Shown: positions 27,496-36,983, counted from the first letter of the stretch. The stretch: DNA of 64,000 nt from Microvirga lotononidis (GCF_034627025.1 NZ_CP141048.1:1500001-1564000); one strand, 5' to 3'. The notes: a model not told the origin generated them from the letters alone. A program made the numbers and translations.

Positions 27496-28539
27496 TTAAT
27501 CGCAGGCCTTCACGGTGCCTGCCTTCACGCCCTGGCAGACCACCTCCTTGGAAGCCCAGCCGGCCTTGATGACCACGTCGAGATTGTCCTTCGTGATCGC
27601 CACGGGGGTGAGGAAGAGAGCCGTCATGTTCTGCTTCTTAGGGCCGAGGTTCCACGGCTTCGCGCCCTGGATCTCGCTCAGCTTCTTGCCGCCTGCGAGC
27701 TGCACGGCGATTTCTGCCGCGTTGCGGCCGAGTTCACGGGCATCCTTGAAGACCGTCACGGTCTGCGTGCCGAGCGCGACCCGGTTGAGAGCCGCCTTGT
27801 CGGCGTCCTGACCGGAAACCGGCACCGAGCCGGCCAGGCCCTGCGCCGCGAGAGCCGCGATGGCGCCGCCGGCGGTGCCGTCGTTGGCGGCGATCACCGC
27901 ATCGATCTTGTTGTTGTTCTTGGTGAGGAACTGCTCCATGTTCCGCTGCGCGTTGGCCGGGAGCCAGCCGTCCGTGTAGGCCTCGCCCACGTTCTTGATC
28001 TTGCCGGCATCGATGGCGGGCTTCAGCACTTCCATCGAACCCTGGAACAGGAAGTTGGCGTTCGGATCCGAGCCCGAGCCCTTGATGAAGGCATAGTTGC
28101 CCTCGGGCTTTACTTTCAGCACTTCGCGGGCCTGGAGACGGCCGACCTCGACGTTGTCGAAGGTGAGATAGAAGGCCTGCGGGATTTCGATGAGGCGGTC
28201 ATAGCCGACCACCGCGATGCCTTCCGCGATGGCCTTCTCGACGGCCGGGCGCACGGCATCCGAATCCTGCGCCAGCACGATCAGCGCCTTGGCGCCGCGG
28301 GAGATGAGGCTCTCGATGTCGGTGAGCTGCTTGGCGGGCGAGGATTGCGCATCCGCCGACACATAGGTGCCGCCGGCCTTCTCGACGGCGGCCTTGATGG
28401 CGGCTTCGTCCGTCTTCCAACGCTCTTCCTGGAAATTCGACCAGCTGACGCCGACGACGGGCCCCTTCTGGGCGAAGGCGGCGGTGGCGGACAGAGCCAG
28501 GGCGGCAAGGCTGATCAGGGCGTGTTTCTTCGATAGCAT
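27496..28539 (-). CDS. xylF: D-xylose ABC importer, substrate-binding protein
   Basis: 347-aa periplasmic protein with a signal peptide (residues 1-23, ending AFAQ). The mature protein carries the XylF-type motifs [42 protein letters not shown] and [16 protein letters not shown], all seen in characterised D-xylose-binding proteins. It delivers xylose to the XylH-XylG complex. It is the first gene of the minus-strand operon xylF-xylH-xylG-xylB and lies divergent to the ROK regulator. Confidence 0.93.
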   Translation of the reverse strand: MLSKKHALISLAALALSATAAFAQKGPVVGVSWSNFQEERWKTDEAAIKAAVEKAGGTYVSADAQSSPAKQLTDIESLISRGAKALIVLAQDSDAVRPAVEKAIAEGIAVVGYDRLIEIPQAFYLTFDNVEVGRLQAREVLKVKPEGNYAFIKGSGSDPNANFLFQGSMEVLKPAIDAGKIKNVGEAYTDGWLPANAQRNMEQFLTKNNNKIDAVIAANDGTAGGAIAALAAQGLAGSVPVSGQDADKAALNRVALGTQTVTVFKDARELGRNAAEIAVQLAGGKKLSEIQGAKPWNLGPKKQNMTALFLTPVAITKDNLDVVIKAGWASKEVVCQGVKAGTVKACD

Positions 28540-28754
28540 CGGCTTCCTCCTGGACCTTGCGTTCCCTTGCAGGTCCGTGGCTCATGGCAGGCTGTCGGTC
28601 CGGCTGGATCGACGATGAGGCTCGCTCTGCCATGCTTTATAGTTCGAGCGGGGAAATAATTATCTCAGCCATTGGGACCTTCAAGCACCCCTAAGCTCAT
28701 CTTTTCGTCTGATATCCATTCACTTTGGAATTGTTTTATTCGTATATCGAACAA
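28540..28754. promoter_or_regulatory. Divergent xylF / ROK regulator promoter region
   Basis: 215 bases, AT-rich in the half nearer the regulator. A 24-base imperfect dyad at 28731-28754, with TTGTT and AACAA outer arms, abuts the regulator start and may be its operator. A second AT-rich segment lies at 28639-28665. ROK-type XylR regulators usually bind such dyads. Confidence 0.4.
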
Positions 28755-29972
28755 ATGACCGCGATGCCCCTGATCCCCCTCTCTCCCCGTGAAACGGCCC
28801 GGCGGCGCCTGCTCGATGCCCTGCGCCGGGAAGGCCCCATGGCCCGGGTCGAGATCGGCCAGCATCTCGGCATGAGCCCGGCCTCCGTGTCCGAACTGAC
28901 GGCGAGCCTCCTCGACGAGGGGATCCTGGTCGCGGAAGAGACGGCCGATCAGGCCTCGGGGCTGATTCGCGGACGGCCCAAGACTCGTCTCTATTTTGCC
29001 GAAACCCTCGGTTCGGTGATCGGCGTCTGGACCGGCTTCAACCGCATCGAGCTGCGGCTCGTCGACAGCGCGGGGCGCAACCGGGCCAGCCGCCACATCG
29101 AACGCCCCCTGCGCAATCTCGGCGCGAACGAGCTGATGGACGTGCTGGCGGAGACGATCACCGCCTTTGCCCAGGGGACCGGCGCCCATGACGTGAAGGC
29201 CATCGGCCTCGCCTGCCAGGGCTATGTGGACACGCGGGACGGCATCGTCGCCTGGAGCCCGGTGCTCGGCACCCGCGACCTGCCCCTGGCCTCGGGCCTC
29301 GGGGAGAGGCTCGGCCTGCCCGTCCTCATGGAGAACGACGCCAGCGCCATGGCCTTCGCCATCACTCAGCGGAACTCGGACCTGCGATCCGGGCGCACCG
29401 CCTGCCTGATGGTCGGCGACGGCGTTGGCCTGGGCTTCCTCATCCAGGGAGAACTCTATCGCGGCGCCCGCTTCGGCGGCAGCGAGTTCGGCCATGTGCG
29501 CCTGCGCCGGGGCGGCCCGCAATGCCGATGCGGCGGCCGTGGCTGCATCGAGGCCTATCTCGCCGATTACGCCCTGCACCGGGATGCTCAGCTCATCGAC
29601 CATCGCCCCGCCCCGACCCTGCTGCTGCCGGGCGAGGACGCCATGGAATCCATCGTCGAGCAGGCCCGGGCGGGCGATCCCGCCCTGCTCAATCTCTTCC
29701 AGGCCGCCGGCGAGGTTCTCGGCGATGCGGTCGGGATCCTGATCCAGACGCTGGAACCCGACCACATCGTCCTCTGCGGCCCGGGCACGCGGGCCATGGA
29801 CCTGCTGCGCCCCTCCTTCGAGGCCGCTCTCGAATCGCAGACCATTCCCGAGCTGCGGGCGCTCGCCGCCATCCATGTGGTGGAATCCTCCATGGACCTG
29901 CTGACGGAAGGGGTGGTGATCCAGGCCCTGCGCGAACTCGACCTGGACCTCGCCCGCCTCAAGGCTGCATAA
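28755..29972 (+). CDS. xylR: ROK-family transcriptional regulator, probable XylR
   Basis: 405-aa protein with an N-terminal winged HTH (residues about 15-65, ARVEIGQHLGMSPASVSELTASLLDEG) and a ROK sugar-binding domain. The ROK zinc motif is CRCGGRGCIEAY and the ATPase-like phosphate loop is VGDGVGLGF. It senses a sugar, presumably D-xylose, and controls the divergent xylF operon. The ATG at 28755 is chosen because it precedes the HTH; a TTG at 28725 would add ten residues and cover the candidate operator, which is less likely. Confidence 0.85.
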   Translation: MTAMPLIPLSPRETARRRLLDALRREGPMARVEIGQHLGMSPASVSELTASLLDEGILVAEETADQASGLIRGRPKTRLYFAETLGSVIGVWTGFNRIELRLVDSAGRNRASRHIERPLRNLGANELMDVLAETITAFAQGTGAHDVKAIGLACQGYVDTRDGIVAWSPVLGTRDLPLASGLGERLGLPVLMENDASAMAFAITQRNSDLRSGRTACLMVGDGVGLGFLIQGELYRGARFGGSEFGHVRLRRGGPQCRCGGRGCIEAYLADYALHRDAQLIDHRPAPTLLLPGEDAMESIVEQARAGDPALLNLFQAAGEVLGDAVGILIQTLEPDHIVLCGPGTRAMDLLRPSFEAALESQTIPELRALAAIHVVESSMDLLTEGVVIQALRELDLDLARLKAA

Positions 29973-30046
29973 ACCCGCCGCGGGCGTAGCCATCAGCCCT
30001 CAAAAACACTATCTGTAACGGGTCGATTTCTCACCAAAAGAGACCC

Positions 30047-33000
30047 ATGGCCTCCTCCCGTCCCGTCCAAGCCGGCGACCACGTCTTCCTCGTCGACGGC
30101 TCCTCCTTCATCTTCCGGGCCTACTTTCAGTCCATGAACCAGGACCAGAAGTACAATGCCCGCTCGTCGGACGGGATGCCGACGGGAGCCGTGCGGCTCT
30201 TCGTGTCCAAGCTCCTGCAGTTCATGCGCGACGGGGCGGCGGGCCTGAAGCCGACGCATCTCGCGATCGTGCTCGACAAGTCCGAGGGCTCGTTCCGCAA
30301 GGAACTCTACGAGGATTACAAGGGCCACCGGCCGGACGCGCCGGAGGACCTGAAGGTCCAGATGCCGATCATGCGCGAGGCGATCCGGGCCTTCGGGCTC
30401 GAGCCGGTGGAGCTGCAGCGCTACGAGGCCGACGACCTGATCGCGACCTACACCCAGCAGGCCAAGGCCCGCGGGGCGGACGTGCTCATCATCTCGTCCG
30501 ACAAGGACCTGATGCAGCTCGTGGGCCCGAAGGTGTGCTTCTACGATTTCGAGTCGGGCTCCAAGGGCAAGCCGGGCTATCGGCCCGAGCGCAACCTGGA
30601 CGAGGCCGCCGTCATCGAGAAGTGGGAGGGCATTCCGCCGGAAAAGATCGGCGACGTGTTGGCCCTCATGGGCGACACCTCGGACAACGTGCCGGGCGTT
30701 CCCGGCATCGGCCTGAAGACCGCGGCCCAGCTGATCAAGGAATACGGCGATCTCGAAACCCTGCTGGAGCGCGCGCCCGAGATCAAGCAGCCCAAGCGCC
30801 GCGAGACCCTCATCAACAACGCGGAATCGGCGCGCCTGTCCAAGAAGCTCGTGACGCTCGATTGCGAGGCCCCGGTTCCGGTGCCCCTCGACGACCTGCG
30901 CGTCCCTGAGCCCGAGCCGAAGACGCTGATCGGTTTTCTCAAGGCCATGGAGTTCAGCACGCTCACCCGGCGCGTGGCGGAACTCTACGAGGCGGACCCG
31001 GCCGCCATCTCGCCCGACCCGCGCCTCATGCCTGGCGGCGAGGCGATCCGGTGGGAGCGCAACGGCGCGGGCACCGGCGTGACGGCGCCGACCGACGACG
31101 CCGTACCGTTCTTCGGTAAGAGCGATCCCGGGGCGGGCGAGGTCGATCCCTTCGCCGGTCTCGACCTGCCGGAGACCGGAAGCCCGCGCAAGCCCGTCGA
31201 CGGGATCGGCACGCCGTCGCAGCTCGCGGGCAAACGCGCGACGGAAGCCTCGTCCGTGCCCTTCGACGTGACAGCTTACGAGACCGTCACGAGCCTGGAA
31301 CGATTGAAGGAATGGGTCGCTCTGGGACGCGAGCAGGGCTTCGTCGCGGTCGATACGGAAACCAGCGACCTCGACGCGACCCGGGCCGATCTCGTCGGCT
31401 TCTCCCTGGCGCTGGAAGCGGGCAAGGCCTGCTACGTGCCCCTCCAGCACCGCGACGAATCCGATCTCTTCGGCGGCGGTCTCGTGAAGGGCCAGATCCC
31501 GATCACCGAAGCGCTCGATGTCCTGCGTCCGCTGCTGGAGGACCCGTCGGTCCTTAAAGTGGGCCAGAACCTGAAATACGACTGGGTCGTGCTGAAGCGC
31601 CACGGCATCGAGGTGCATCCCTTCGACGACACGATGCTGATCTCCTATGTGCTCGATGCGGGCAAGGGTTCGCACGGCATGGACGAGCTCTCGCGCCGCC
31701 ATCTCGGCCACTCGCCCATCACCTTCTCCGAGGTGGCGGGCACCGGCCGGAACAAGGTCACCTTCGACAAGGTCGAAATCTCCAAGGCCACCGCCTATGC
31801 GGCGGAGGACGCGGACGTCACCTTGCGCCTGTGGCAGCTCCTGAAGCCGCGGCTCGCCGCCGAGCACCGCGCCACGGTGTACGAGACGCTCGAGCGTCCC
31901 ATGGTCGACACGCTCGCCCGCATGGAGATGCGCGGCATCATGGTGGACCGGCAGATCTTGAGCCGCCTGTCGGGCGATTTCGCCCAGACGCTCGCGCGGC
32001 TCGAGGACGAGATCCACGAGATGGCGGGCGAAAAGTTCGCCCTCGGCTCGCCCAAGCAGATCGGCGATATTCTCTTCGGCAAGATGGGCCTGCCGGGCGC
32101 CAAGAAGACGCCGTCCGGCCAATGGGCCACGCCCGCGACGCTCCTCGACGAGCTCGCGCAGGCCGGCCATGAGCTGCCCGCGAAGATCCTCGAATGGCGC
32201 CAGCTCTCCAAGCTGAAATCCACCTACACGGATACGCTGCAGGAGCACATGCATCCCGAGACCAAGCGGGTGCACACCTCGTTCTCGCTCGCCGCCACGA
32301 CGACGGGACGCCTGTCCTCGTCCGACCCGAACCTGCAGAACATCCCGATCCGCACGGAAGCCGGCCGCAAGATCCGCAAGGCCTTCGTGGCACAGGAAGG
32401 CCACAAGATCATCTCGGCCGATTACAGCCAGATCGAGCTGCGGCTGCTCGCGCACATCGCCGATATCCCGCAATTGCAGGAGGCGTTCGCGCAAGGCATC
32501 GACATTCACGCGGCGACGGCCTCGGCCATGTTCGGCGTGCCGCTCGACCAGATGACCGGCGATCTGCGCCGTCAGGCGAAGACCATCAATTTCGGCATCA
32601 TCTACGGCATCTCGGCCTTCGGCCTCGCCACGCGCCTCGGCATCCCGAACCAGGAAGCCTCCGCCTTCATCAAGCAGTATTTCGAGCGCTTCCCCGGCAT
32701 CCGCACCTATATCGACGAGACGAAGCGGTTCTGTAAGGAAAAGGGCTACGTGACCACGTTGTTCGGGCGCGTGTGCCATTACCCGCAGATCAAGTCGTCG
32801 AACCCGTCCGAGCGCGCGGGCGTGGAGCGCCAGGCGATCAACGCGCCGATCCAGGGCACCGCCGCCGACATCATCCGCCGCGCCATGGTGCGCATGGAGG
32901 ATGCGTTGAAGGCCGAGCGCCTCTCCGCCCGCATGCTGCTGCAGGTGCACGACGAACTGGTGTTCGAGGTCCCGGACGACGAGGTCGATGCGACGCTGCC

Positions 33001-33106
33001 GGTGATCTCCCGCGTCATGACGGAAGCGCCGTTCCCGGCCGTATCGCTGAAAGTTCCGCTCGCCGTCGAAGCCCGCGCGGCGCAGAACTGGGACGAGGCG
33101 CATTGA
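30047..33106 (+). CDS. polA: DNA polymerase I
   Basis: 1019-aa polymerase with all three domains. The 5'-nuclease domain is at residues 1-290 (FLVDGSSFIFRAYF). The 3'-5' exonuclease domain starts near 415 with DTETSDLD carrying the metal-binding D436 and E438. The polymerase has motif A with D792 (SADYSQIELR), motif B RRQAKTINFGIIYG and motif C with D969 (VHDELVFE). It fills gaps and removes RNA primers. Longer than the E. coli enzyme by about 90 residues, mostly in a linker rich in Pro/Gly/Asp at residues 325-410. It stands alone, followed 8 bases later by an acetyltransferase gene. An open frame opposite spans the gene but is a GC artefact. Confidence 0.97.
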   Translation: MASSRPVQAGDHVFLVDGSSFIFRAYFQSMNQDQKYNARSSDGMPTGAVRLFVSKLLQFMRDGAAGLKPTHLAIVLDKSEGSFRKELYEDYKGHRPDAPEDLKVQMPIMREAIRAFGLEPVELQRYEADDLIATYTQQAKARGADVLIISSDKDLMQLVGPKVCFYDFESGSKGKPGYRPERNLDEAAVIEKWEGIPPEKIGDVLALMGDTSDNVPGVPGIGLKTAAQLIKEYGDLETLLERAPEIKQPKRRETLINNAESARLSKKLVTLDCEAPVPVPLDDLRVPEPEPKTLIGFLKAMEFSTLTRRVAELYEADPAAISPDPRLMPGGEAIRWERNGAGTGVTAPTDDAVPFFGKSDPGAGEVDPFAGLDLPETGSPRKPVDGIGTPSQLAGKRATEASSVPFDVTAYETVTSLERLKEWVALGREQGFVAVDTETSDLDATRADLVGFSLALEAGKACYVPLQHRDESDLFGGGLVKGQIPITEALDVLRPLLEDPSVLKVGQNLKYDWVVLKRHGIEVHPFDDTMLISYVLDAGKGSHGMDELSRRHLGHSPITFSEVAGTGRNKVTFDKVEISKATAYAAEDADVTLRLWQLLKPRLAAEHRATVYETLERPMVDTLARMEMRGIMVDRQILSRLSGDFAQTLARLEDEIHEMAGEKFALGSPKQIGDILFGKMGLPGAKKTPSGQWATPATLLDELAQAGHELPAKILEWRQLSKLKSTYTDTLQEHMHPETKRVHTSFSLAATTTGRLSSSDPNLQNIPIRTEAGRKIRKAFVAQEGHKIISADYSQIELRLLAHIADIPQLQEAFAQGIDIHAATASAMFGVPLDQMTGDLRRQAKTINFGIIYGISAFGLATRLGIPNQEASAFIKQYFERFPGIRTYIDETKRFCKEKGYVTTLFGRVCHYPQIKSSNPSERAGVERQAINAPIQGTAADIIRRAMVRMEDALKAERLSARMLLQVHDELVFEVPDDEVDATLPVISRVMTEAPFPAVSLKVPLAVEARAAQNWDEAH

Positions 33107-33113
33107 GCCGCGC

Positions 33114-33620
33114 ATGCCCAGAGCCACCGATATGCCGGCATCCCCGGTTCTCGTCCGCAAGGCCGGCCCCGAGGATGCCGAGACGCTTTTCCGCCTCACC
33201 GCCGGCTTGATCGAGGATCATCTGCCCGGTCAGGAACCCTGGACGAATGCGGAGGCCATCAAGGCCAACGGCTTCGGGGCCGATCCGCTCTTCGAGGCCC
33301 TGATCGCCGAGCGCAATGGAAGGCCCATTGGCTTCGTGTCGTTCTTTCGTGGTTATGCCGGATGGCGCGGCCAACCGATGGGCATCGTGCACGCCCTCTA
33401 CGTTGTGCCGGACGAGCGCCGCTCAGGGGCGGCGCGGGCGCTCATGGCGGGCGTGGCCCGAATCGCCCTGGAACGCGGCTGGATCCGGATCGAGCTTTTC
33501 GTCGAGGAAGGCAGGACCGCCATCGCCTTCTATGAACGGATCGGGATGCGGGATCTTCGTCACAGGCATATGCGCCTGGAAGGAGAAGCGTTGGAGCGCT
33601 TGGCGCGAAGCGACCTTTGA
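33114..33620 (+). CDS. GNAT-family N-acetyltransferase
   Basis: 168-aa acetyltransferase. Motif A reads VVPDERRSGAARALMAGVARIALERGWIRIELFVEEGRTAIAFYERIGM, with the expected R-x-x-G-x-A and the C-terminal acetyl-CoA helix. It transfers acetyl to an unidentified amine or protein N-terminus. It starts 8 bases after the polA stop and may be read through from it. Alternative start at 33132 (MPASPVL). Confidence 0.82.
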   Translation: MPRATDMPASPVLVRKAGPEDAETLFRLTAGLIEDHLPGQEPWTNAEAIKANGFGADPLFEALIAERNGRPIGFVSFFRGYAGWRGQPMGIVHALYVVPDERRSGAARALMAGVARIALERGWIRIELFVEEGRTAIAFYERIGMRDLRHRHMRLEGEALERLARSDL

Positions 33621-33705
33621 CGTCGCATGGCGGGCGCATGCCGATGGTTTCCTGTCAAAGAGCAGCACCTTGGGGCCCGCCGCTTGCGCTGCGAGCCTGC
33701 AGGTC

Positions 33706-33923
33706 AGTCGAGGGAGGGCGCGAGAAGGCGTCCGGCTCGGTTGTAAGCTAAAGGAAGAACCCGACGGCTCCTCGCGCACGGTTCTTTTAGGCGTTTCGAC
33801 TTGGACCAGCGCAGGGCTGCCAAGGGCCTCCTGCCGCCGGCTGCGTGACCGGCCGACAGGACCGTGCCGGATCCCACACCGTGCGACGCCTCGCGAAGCG
33901 CGCCCCTCGTCGGATCAGGCTGT
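33706..33923 (-). ncRNA. ssrS: Structured RNA, possible 6S RNA
   Basis: A strong promoter on the minus strand drives a region of about 218 bases with no protein gene that folds as one long irregular hairpin. Outer arms GAGGGGCGCG (33899-33908) and CGCGCCCTC (33714-33722) pair; inside them GAGGCGTC pairs with GACGCCTTC, and GCACGGT pairs with ACCGTGC. Near the 3' side the transcript reads GCCTAAAAG ... TTACAACC, reminiscent of E. coli 6S RNA where GCCUUAAAA and GGUUACAGCC lie at similar places. 6S RNA binds sigma-70 RNA polymerase. The match is by eye and no ygfA gene is adjacent, which is the usual neighbour, so the identification is uncertain, but a noncoding structured transcript is well supported. 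Confidence 0.45.
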
Positions 33924-33928
33924 GCAAC

Positions 33929-33957
33929 GATATAGCCAAGGCTCATCCCCCTGTCAA
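33929..33957 (-). promoter_or_regulatory. Strong sigma-70-type promoter
   Basis: On the minus strand TTGACA (33952-33957) and TATATC (33929-33934) are separated by exactly 17 bases. A start near 33921-33923 follows. This is the best consensus promoter in the window. Confidence 0.75.
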
Positions 33958-33972
33958 GAACAAAGTGAGAAC
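33958..33972 (-). promoter_or_regulatory. SOS-type (LexA) box
   Basis: GAACAAAGTGAGAAC, equal to GTTC-N7-GTTC on the minus strand, the alphaproteobacterial LexA consensus. It lies immediately upstream of the -35 of the promoter above. About one or two such matches are expected by chance in a window of this size, so functional importance is uncertain. Confidence 0.4.
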
Positions 33973-34000
33973 ATAACATCATGCTGCTCACGCCCTCACC

Positions 34001-34090
34001 CGTCATGGCCGGGCCTGTCCCGGCCGTCCCGGTCGGAAAGACGCGGCGCTTCACACAATCGAGATGGCCGGCACAAGGCCAGTGATGACG
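34001..34090. repeat. REP-like palindromic pair
   Basis: CGTCATGGCCGGGCCTGTCCC ... CCGGCACAAGGCCAGTGATGACG (ends described). Same mosaic type as 19018-19110 and 24210-24300. Confidence 0.7.
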
Positions 34091-34120
34091 TGGGAGAGGT
34101 CATCCCCGCGCTTGTTAGGA

Positions 34121-34180
34121 CGATCCTTCGAGCCGCCGCGGCGCTGCTCCTCAGATGAGGACAGAGCGGCGGCAAGGACA
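34121..34180. repeat. Intergenic repeat fragment (CCTTCGAG ... CTCCTCAG type)
   Basis: CGATCCTTCGAGCCGCCGC then GCTCCTCAGATGAGGACAG, a stem-loop style fragment of a type widespread between genes in rhizobial genomes. Only one copy was seen in this window. Confidence 0.4.
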
Positions 34181-34662
34181 ATGGGGATGATTGGGCCTGG
34201 TCCCCGGATCACGTCCGGAGCGGCCATGACGAAGTGGAACACGAGCGACGACACGAAAATGTGCTACAGCGCACAGCCAAGGTCGGCCCTGAAGCCTCTG
34301 CTCCTCGCGGCCGGAAACGGACTTCCTGATGCAGCGGCAAGCGCTTAGCGGCTCTCCGCGCGAGCTTCGAGACGAGAGACTGTCTTCTCTTGCGGTCGCA
34401 CCTCTCTGAACGGAGAGTTGTGGGACCGAATCCCGGCCAATATAGCGTTACGTAACTCGCTCCGATGAATCGGCAGCCTGAACGGCTGCGGGTCGAGAGA
34501 GCAGCGTCTGAACGAAGACACGACAGGGCAAAGCTCACTCTTGCTTTCATGGAATCCGGCCAAGGCCGGGTTCATCACGCCTGTGGCCACCGACGAGTTC
34601 AGGCTCGGCGGTGCACACCATCTCTCATCATTTGGCGCCTTCGCCTTTCAGGAGAATACATA

Positions 34663-36981
34663 ATGGCCGTCGTTACGCCCAAGATCTGGAGCCCCATGGA
34701 CACCACCTCGGTGATCGGTGTCGATCGGGATTCGCTCACCATGCTGCCGAACGGCGGCTATGTGGTGACGTGGCGCGAGAACGAGAAGATCGCGTTCCAG
34801 CTTTACGATGGGACCGGCGCCAAGGTCGCCGGAAAGAGCTTCGTCGATGCTTCCAGCGGGACGGCACAGCAGTTTTCCGATGTCGTCAGCTACACGGCCG
34901 ACGGGGGCTTCGCCATCACCTGGACCGAAGGTGTCAGAACGCAGACCGGGCGCACCCTTCGGACGCAGAAATTCAATTTCGACGGCAGCCCGAATGGGGC
35001 AGCGACGTCCCTCGATGCTCCTGTCCAATCCGACGGCGCTCAGATGGTCGCCAATGGGAGCGGCTGGGCCACGGCCTACATCGAGAACGTCGGCGGCACG
35101 AATACGGTTCGCCTCTCTCTGTTCGATCAGGCTGGCACAGCTGGAAACCCGATTTCCGTCTCAGGTGCCAGCGGCGTCGGCCGCCCGGATGTGACCTGGC
35201 TCGGAGGAACGAAATATGCCGTTTCGTTCCTGACGGACACCGGCAGTTCAGTTCGCATCGTCGACGGCAGCATCGTCGGAACAGGCGCCGACATCGCGGG
35301 CGCGACCGAGAGCAAGGTCGCTGTTCTCAAGACTGCGGACGGGCAGCCTTCCGGCCAGTTCGTGGTCGTCACCAATGCCGGTCAGCTCGAGCCGATCATC
35401 GCCCAGACCTACACGGCGAATGCTGACGGCTCGGCCACCTTGGTCGGATCCGTGGCGCTCTCCCCGGCCCAGAACCCGGCGCTGCCCAGCGCAGGCGACA
35501 AGGTGAGCGTGATTGCCCTCCGGAGCGGCGGCTATGCGGTCGCCTATGTCTCGACGGCCAGCGGCAATCCCGACATCTGGGTCAAGGTCGTCGATGCGAA
35601 CGGCCAGCAGGGCCCGGCTATCAATGTCAGTGCCGAGGCGGGCCTTCAGACCACGCCTTCGGTCTTCGAGATGGCCGATGGCCGTTTGGCCGTTTCCTGG
35701 GAAAATCCCTCTCATCCGACATCCGGCTCCGGCATCGAAACGAAGATCGTCGACGCCCGTGCCACGGCCGTTGCCGTCGTGGGCACGTCGAAGAACGACA
35801 TCTACGCTCCGTCGGACCATCCCGGCGACAACTTCAACGGCGGCGGCGGCATCGACACCCTGACCTTCCAGGCTGCGGGCAGCGGTGTGGCGGTCGATCT
35901 CGCGGCAGGCGTGGGAACGGCCGGCATCGCGGCGGGCGACACCTACACGAGCTTCGAGCGGGTCATCGGCTCGAACTTCGCCGATACGCTCGCGGGCGGG
36001 AACGCCGCAAGCACGCTGCAGGGCGGCGCCGGCAACGACGTGTACTTCGTCAAGGCCGGCACGACGATCGTCGAGGGCGCCGGCGGCGGGACCGACTCGG
36101 TTTACACCGATGCGACCTATACGCTGTCCGACCATCTCGAGAACCTGTTCGCGACCGGCGCGAATGCGATCGACCTGATCGGCAACAGCGCCAACAACCT
36201 CATCGTGGGCAACGAGGCCGCCAATAAGCTCTACGGCATGGGCGGCAACGACACCCTCAACGGAGGTGGCGGCAACGACACGCTCGAAGGCGGTGACGGC
36301 GACGATGTGCTCATCGGCGGTGCCGGGGCCGACGTGATGATCGGCGGCGCGGGCAACGACACTTACTACATCGACGACGTCAACGACCAGATCATCGACG
36401 GCTCCGGCGTCGATACCGTCTATCTTGCCGTCAGCTACGACATCTCCCGCCTCGGTGCCATCGAGAACATCACGGGTGTCGGCGCCGTCAACATCACCCT
36501 GACGGGCAACGACGGCAACAACGTGTTCACCGGCAACGACGGCGCCAACATCCTCTATGGCGGCAAGGGCAACGACATCCTGGACAGTGGGGCGGGCAAC
36601 GACCGCATCCATGGCGGCGACGGCAACGACGTCCTCACGGGCGGCAAGGGCAACGACATCTTCGTCTTCGACACGAAGCCGCACAAATCGAAGAACGTCG
36701 ACAGGATCGTCGACTTCAACGTCGCGGACGATTCGATCTACCTTGAGAACAAGTACTTCAAGGTCACGCCGTCCGGCACGCTCACGAAGCCCAAGCAGAT
36801 GGCGAGCAAGCACTTCTTCAAGGGTTCAAAGGCGCACGACGCGGACGACCGGATCATCTACGACAGCAAGAAGGGCATCCTGTACTACGATGCGGACGGC
36901 ACCGGCGGCGCGGCGCAGATCAAGATCGCCACGCTCTCGCCGAAGCTGAAGATGACCCACAAGGACTTCTTCGTGATCTAA
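34663..36981 (+). CDS. RTX-type hemolysin-like calcium-binding secreted protein
   Basis: 772-aa acidic, Gly/Asp-rich protein. It has no cleaved signal peptide. The N-terminal 380 residues are made of beta-rich repeats with motifs such as GGYVVTWRE and GGFAITWTEG, as in many rhizobial RTX proteins. Residues about 440-670 contain RTX nonapeptides GGxGxDxxx (GGAGNDVYF, GMGGNDTLNGGGGNDTLEGG, KGNDILDSGAGNDRIHGG). These bind calcium after export. The last 100 residues (ending KMTHKDFFVI) would hold the type I secretion signal. The start has an AGGAG Shine-Dalgarno. No type I transporter gene (HlyB/HlyD) is nearby, so secretion must use a distant one. Function, such as biofilm or surface layer role, is unknown. 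Confidence 0.85.
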   Translation: MAVVTPKIWSPMDTTSVIGVDRDSLTMLPNGGYVVTWRENEKIAFQLYDGTGAKVAGKSFVDASSGTAQQFSDVVSYTADGGFAITWTEGVRTQTGRTLRTQKFNFDGSPNGAATSLDAPVQSDGAQMVANGSGWATAYIENVGGTNTVRLSLFDQAGTAGNPISVSGASGVGRPDVTWLGGTKYAVSFLTDTGSSVRIVDGSIVGTGADIAGATESKVAVLKTADGQPSGQFVVVTNAGQLEPIIAQTYTANADGSATLVGSVALSPAQNPALPSAGDKVSVIALRSGGYAVAYVSTASGNPDIWVKVVDANGQQGPAINVSAEAGLQTTPSVFEMADGRLAVSWENPSHPTSGSGIETKIVDARATAVAVVGTSKNDIYAPSDHPGDNFNGGGGIDTLTFQAAGSGVAVDLAAGVGTAGIAAGDTYTSFERVIGSNFADTLAGGNAASTLQGGAGNDVYFVKAGTTIVEGAGGGTDSVYTDATYTLSDHLENLFATGANAIDLIGNSANNLIVGNEAANKLYGMGGNDTLNGGGGNDTLEGGDGDDVLIGGAGADVMIGGAGNDTYYIDDVNDQIIDGSGVDTVYLAVSYDISRLGAIENITGVGAVNITLTGNDGNNVFTGNDGANILYGGKGNDILDSGAGNDRIHGGDGNDVLTGGKGNDIFVFDTKPHKSKNVDRIVDFNVADDSIYLENKYFKVTPSGTLTKPKQMASKHFFKGSKAHDADDRIIYDSKKGILYYDADGTGGAAQIKIATLSPKLKMTHKDFFVI

Positions 36982-36983
36982 AC

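Larger units (their letters stand above)
33621..34662. other. 1 kb noncoding stretch between the GNAT and RTX genes
   Basis: About 1.04 kb without a credible protein gene; open frames here have no homology features and run antisense to structured sequence. It holds, left to right, a probable structured RNA (33706-33923, minus), its promoter and an SOS-type box (33929-33972), two repeat elements (34001-34180), and then about 480 bases in which I see no gene or clear signal apart from the RTX ribosome-binding site at 34650-34655. Confidence 0.6.

Noticed and set aside
29993-33199. A 1068-codon open frame on the minus strand opposite polA
   Set aside because: It is a compositional shadow: high GC third positions of the real gene leave the opposite frame open. 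It has no Shine-Dalgarno, no recognisable domain, and polA motifs are intact on the plus strand.
33958-33972. Reading the GAAC-N7-GAAC match as proof of SOS control
   Set aside because: Chance expectation is about two matches per window of this size. I list it as a candidate only because it abuts a strong promoter.
33704-34054. A 116-codon minus-strand frame in the 1 kb noncoding stretch
   Set aside because: It has no recognisable domain, no Shine-Dalgarno, and it spans a strong promoter and the structured RNA; its composition is a product of the hairpin sequence.
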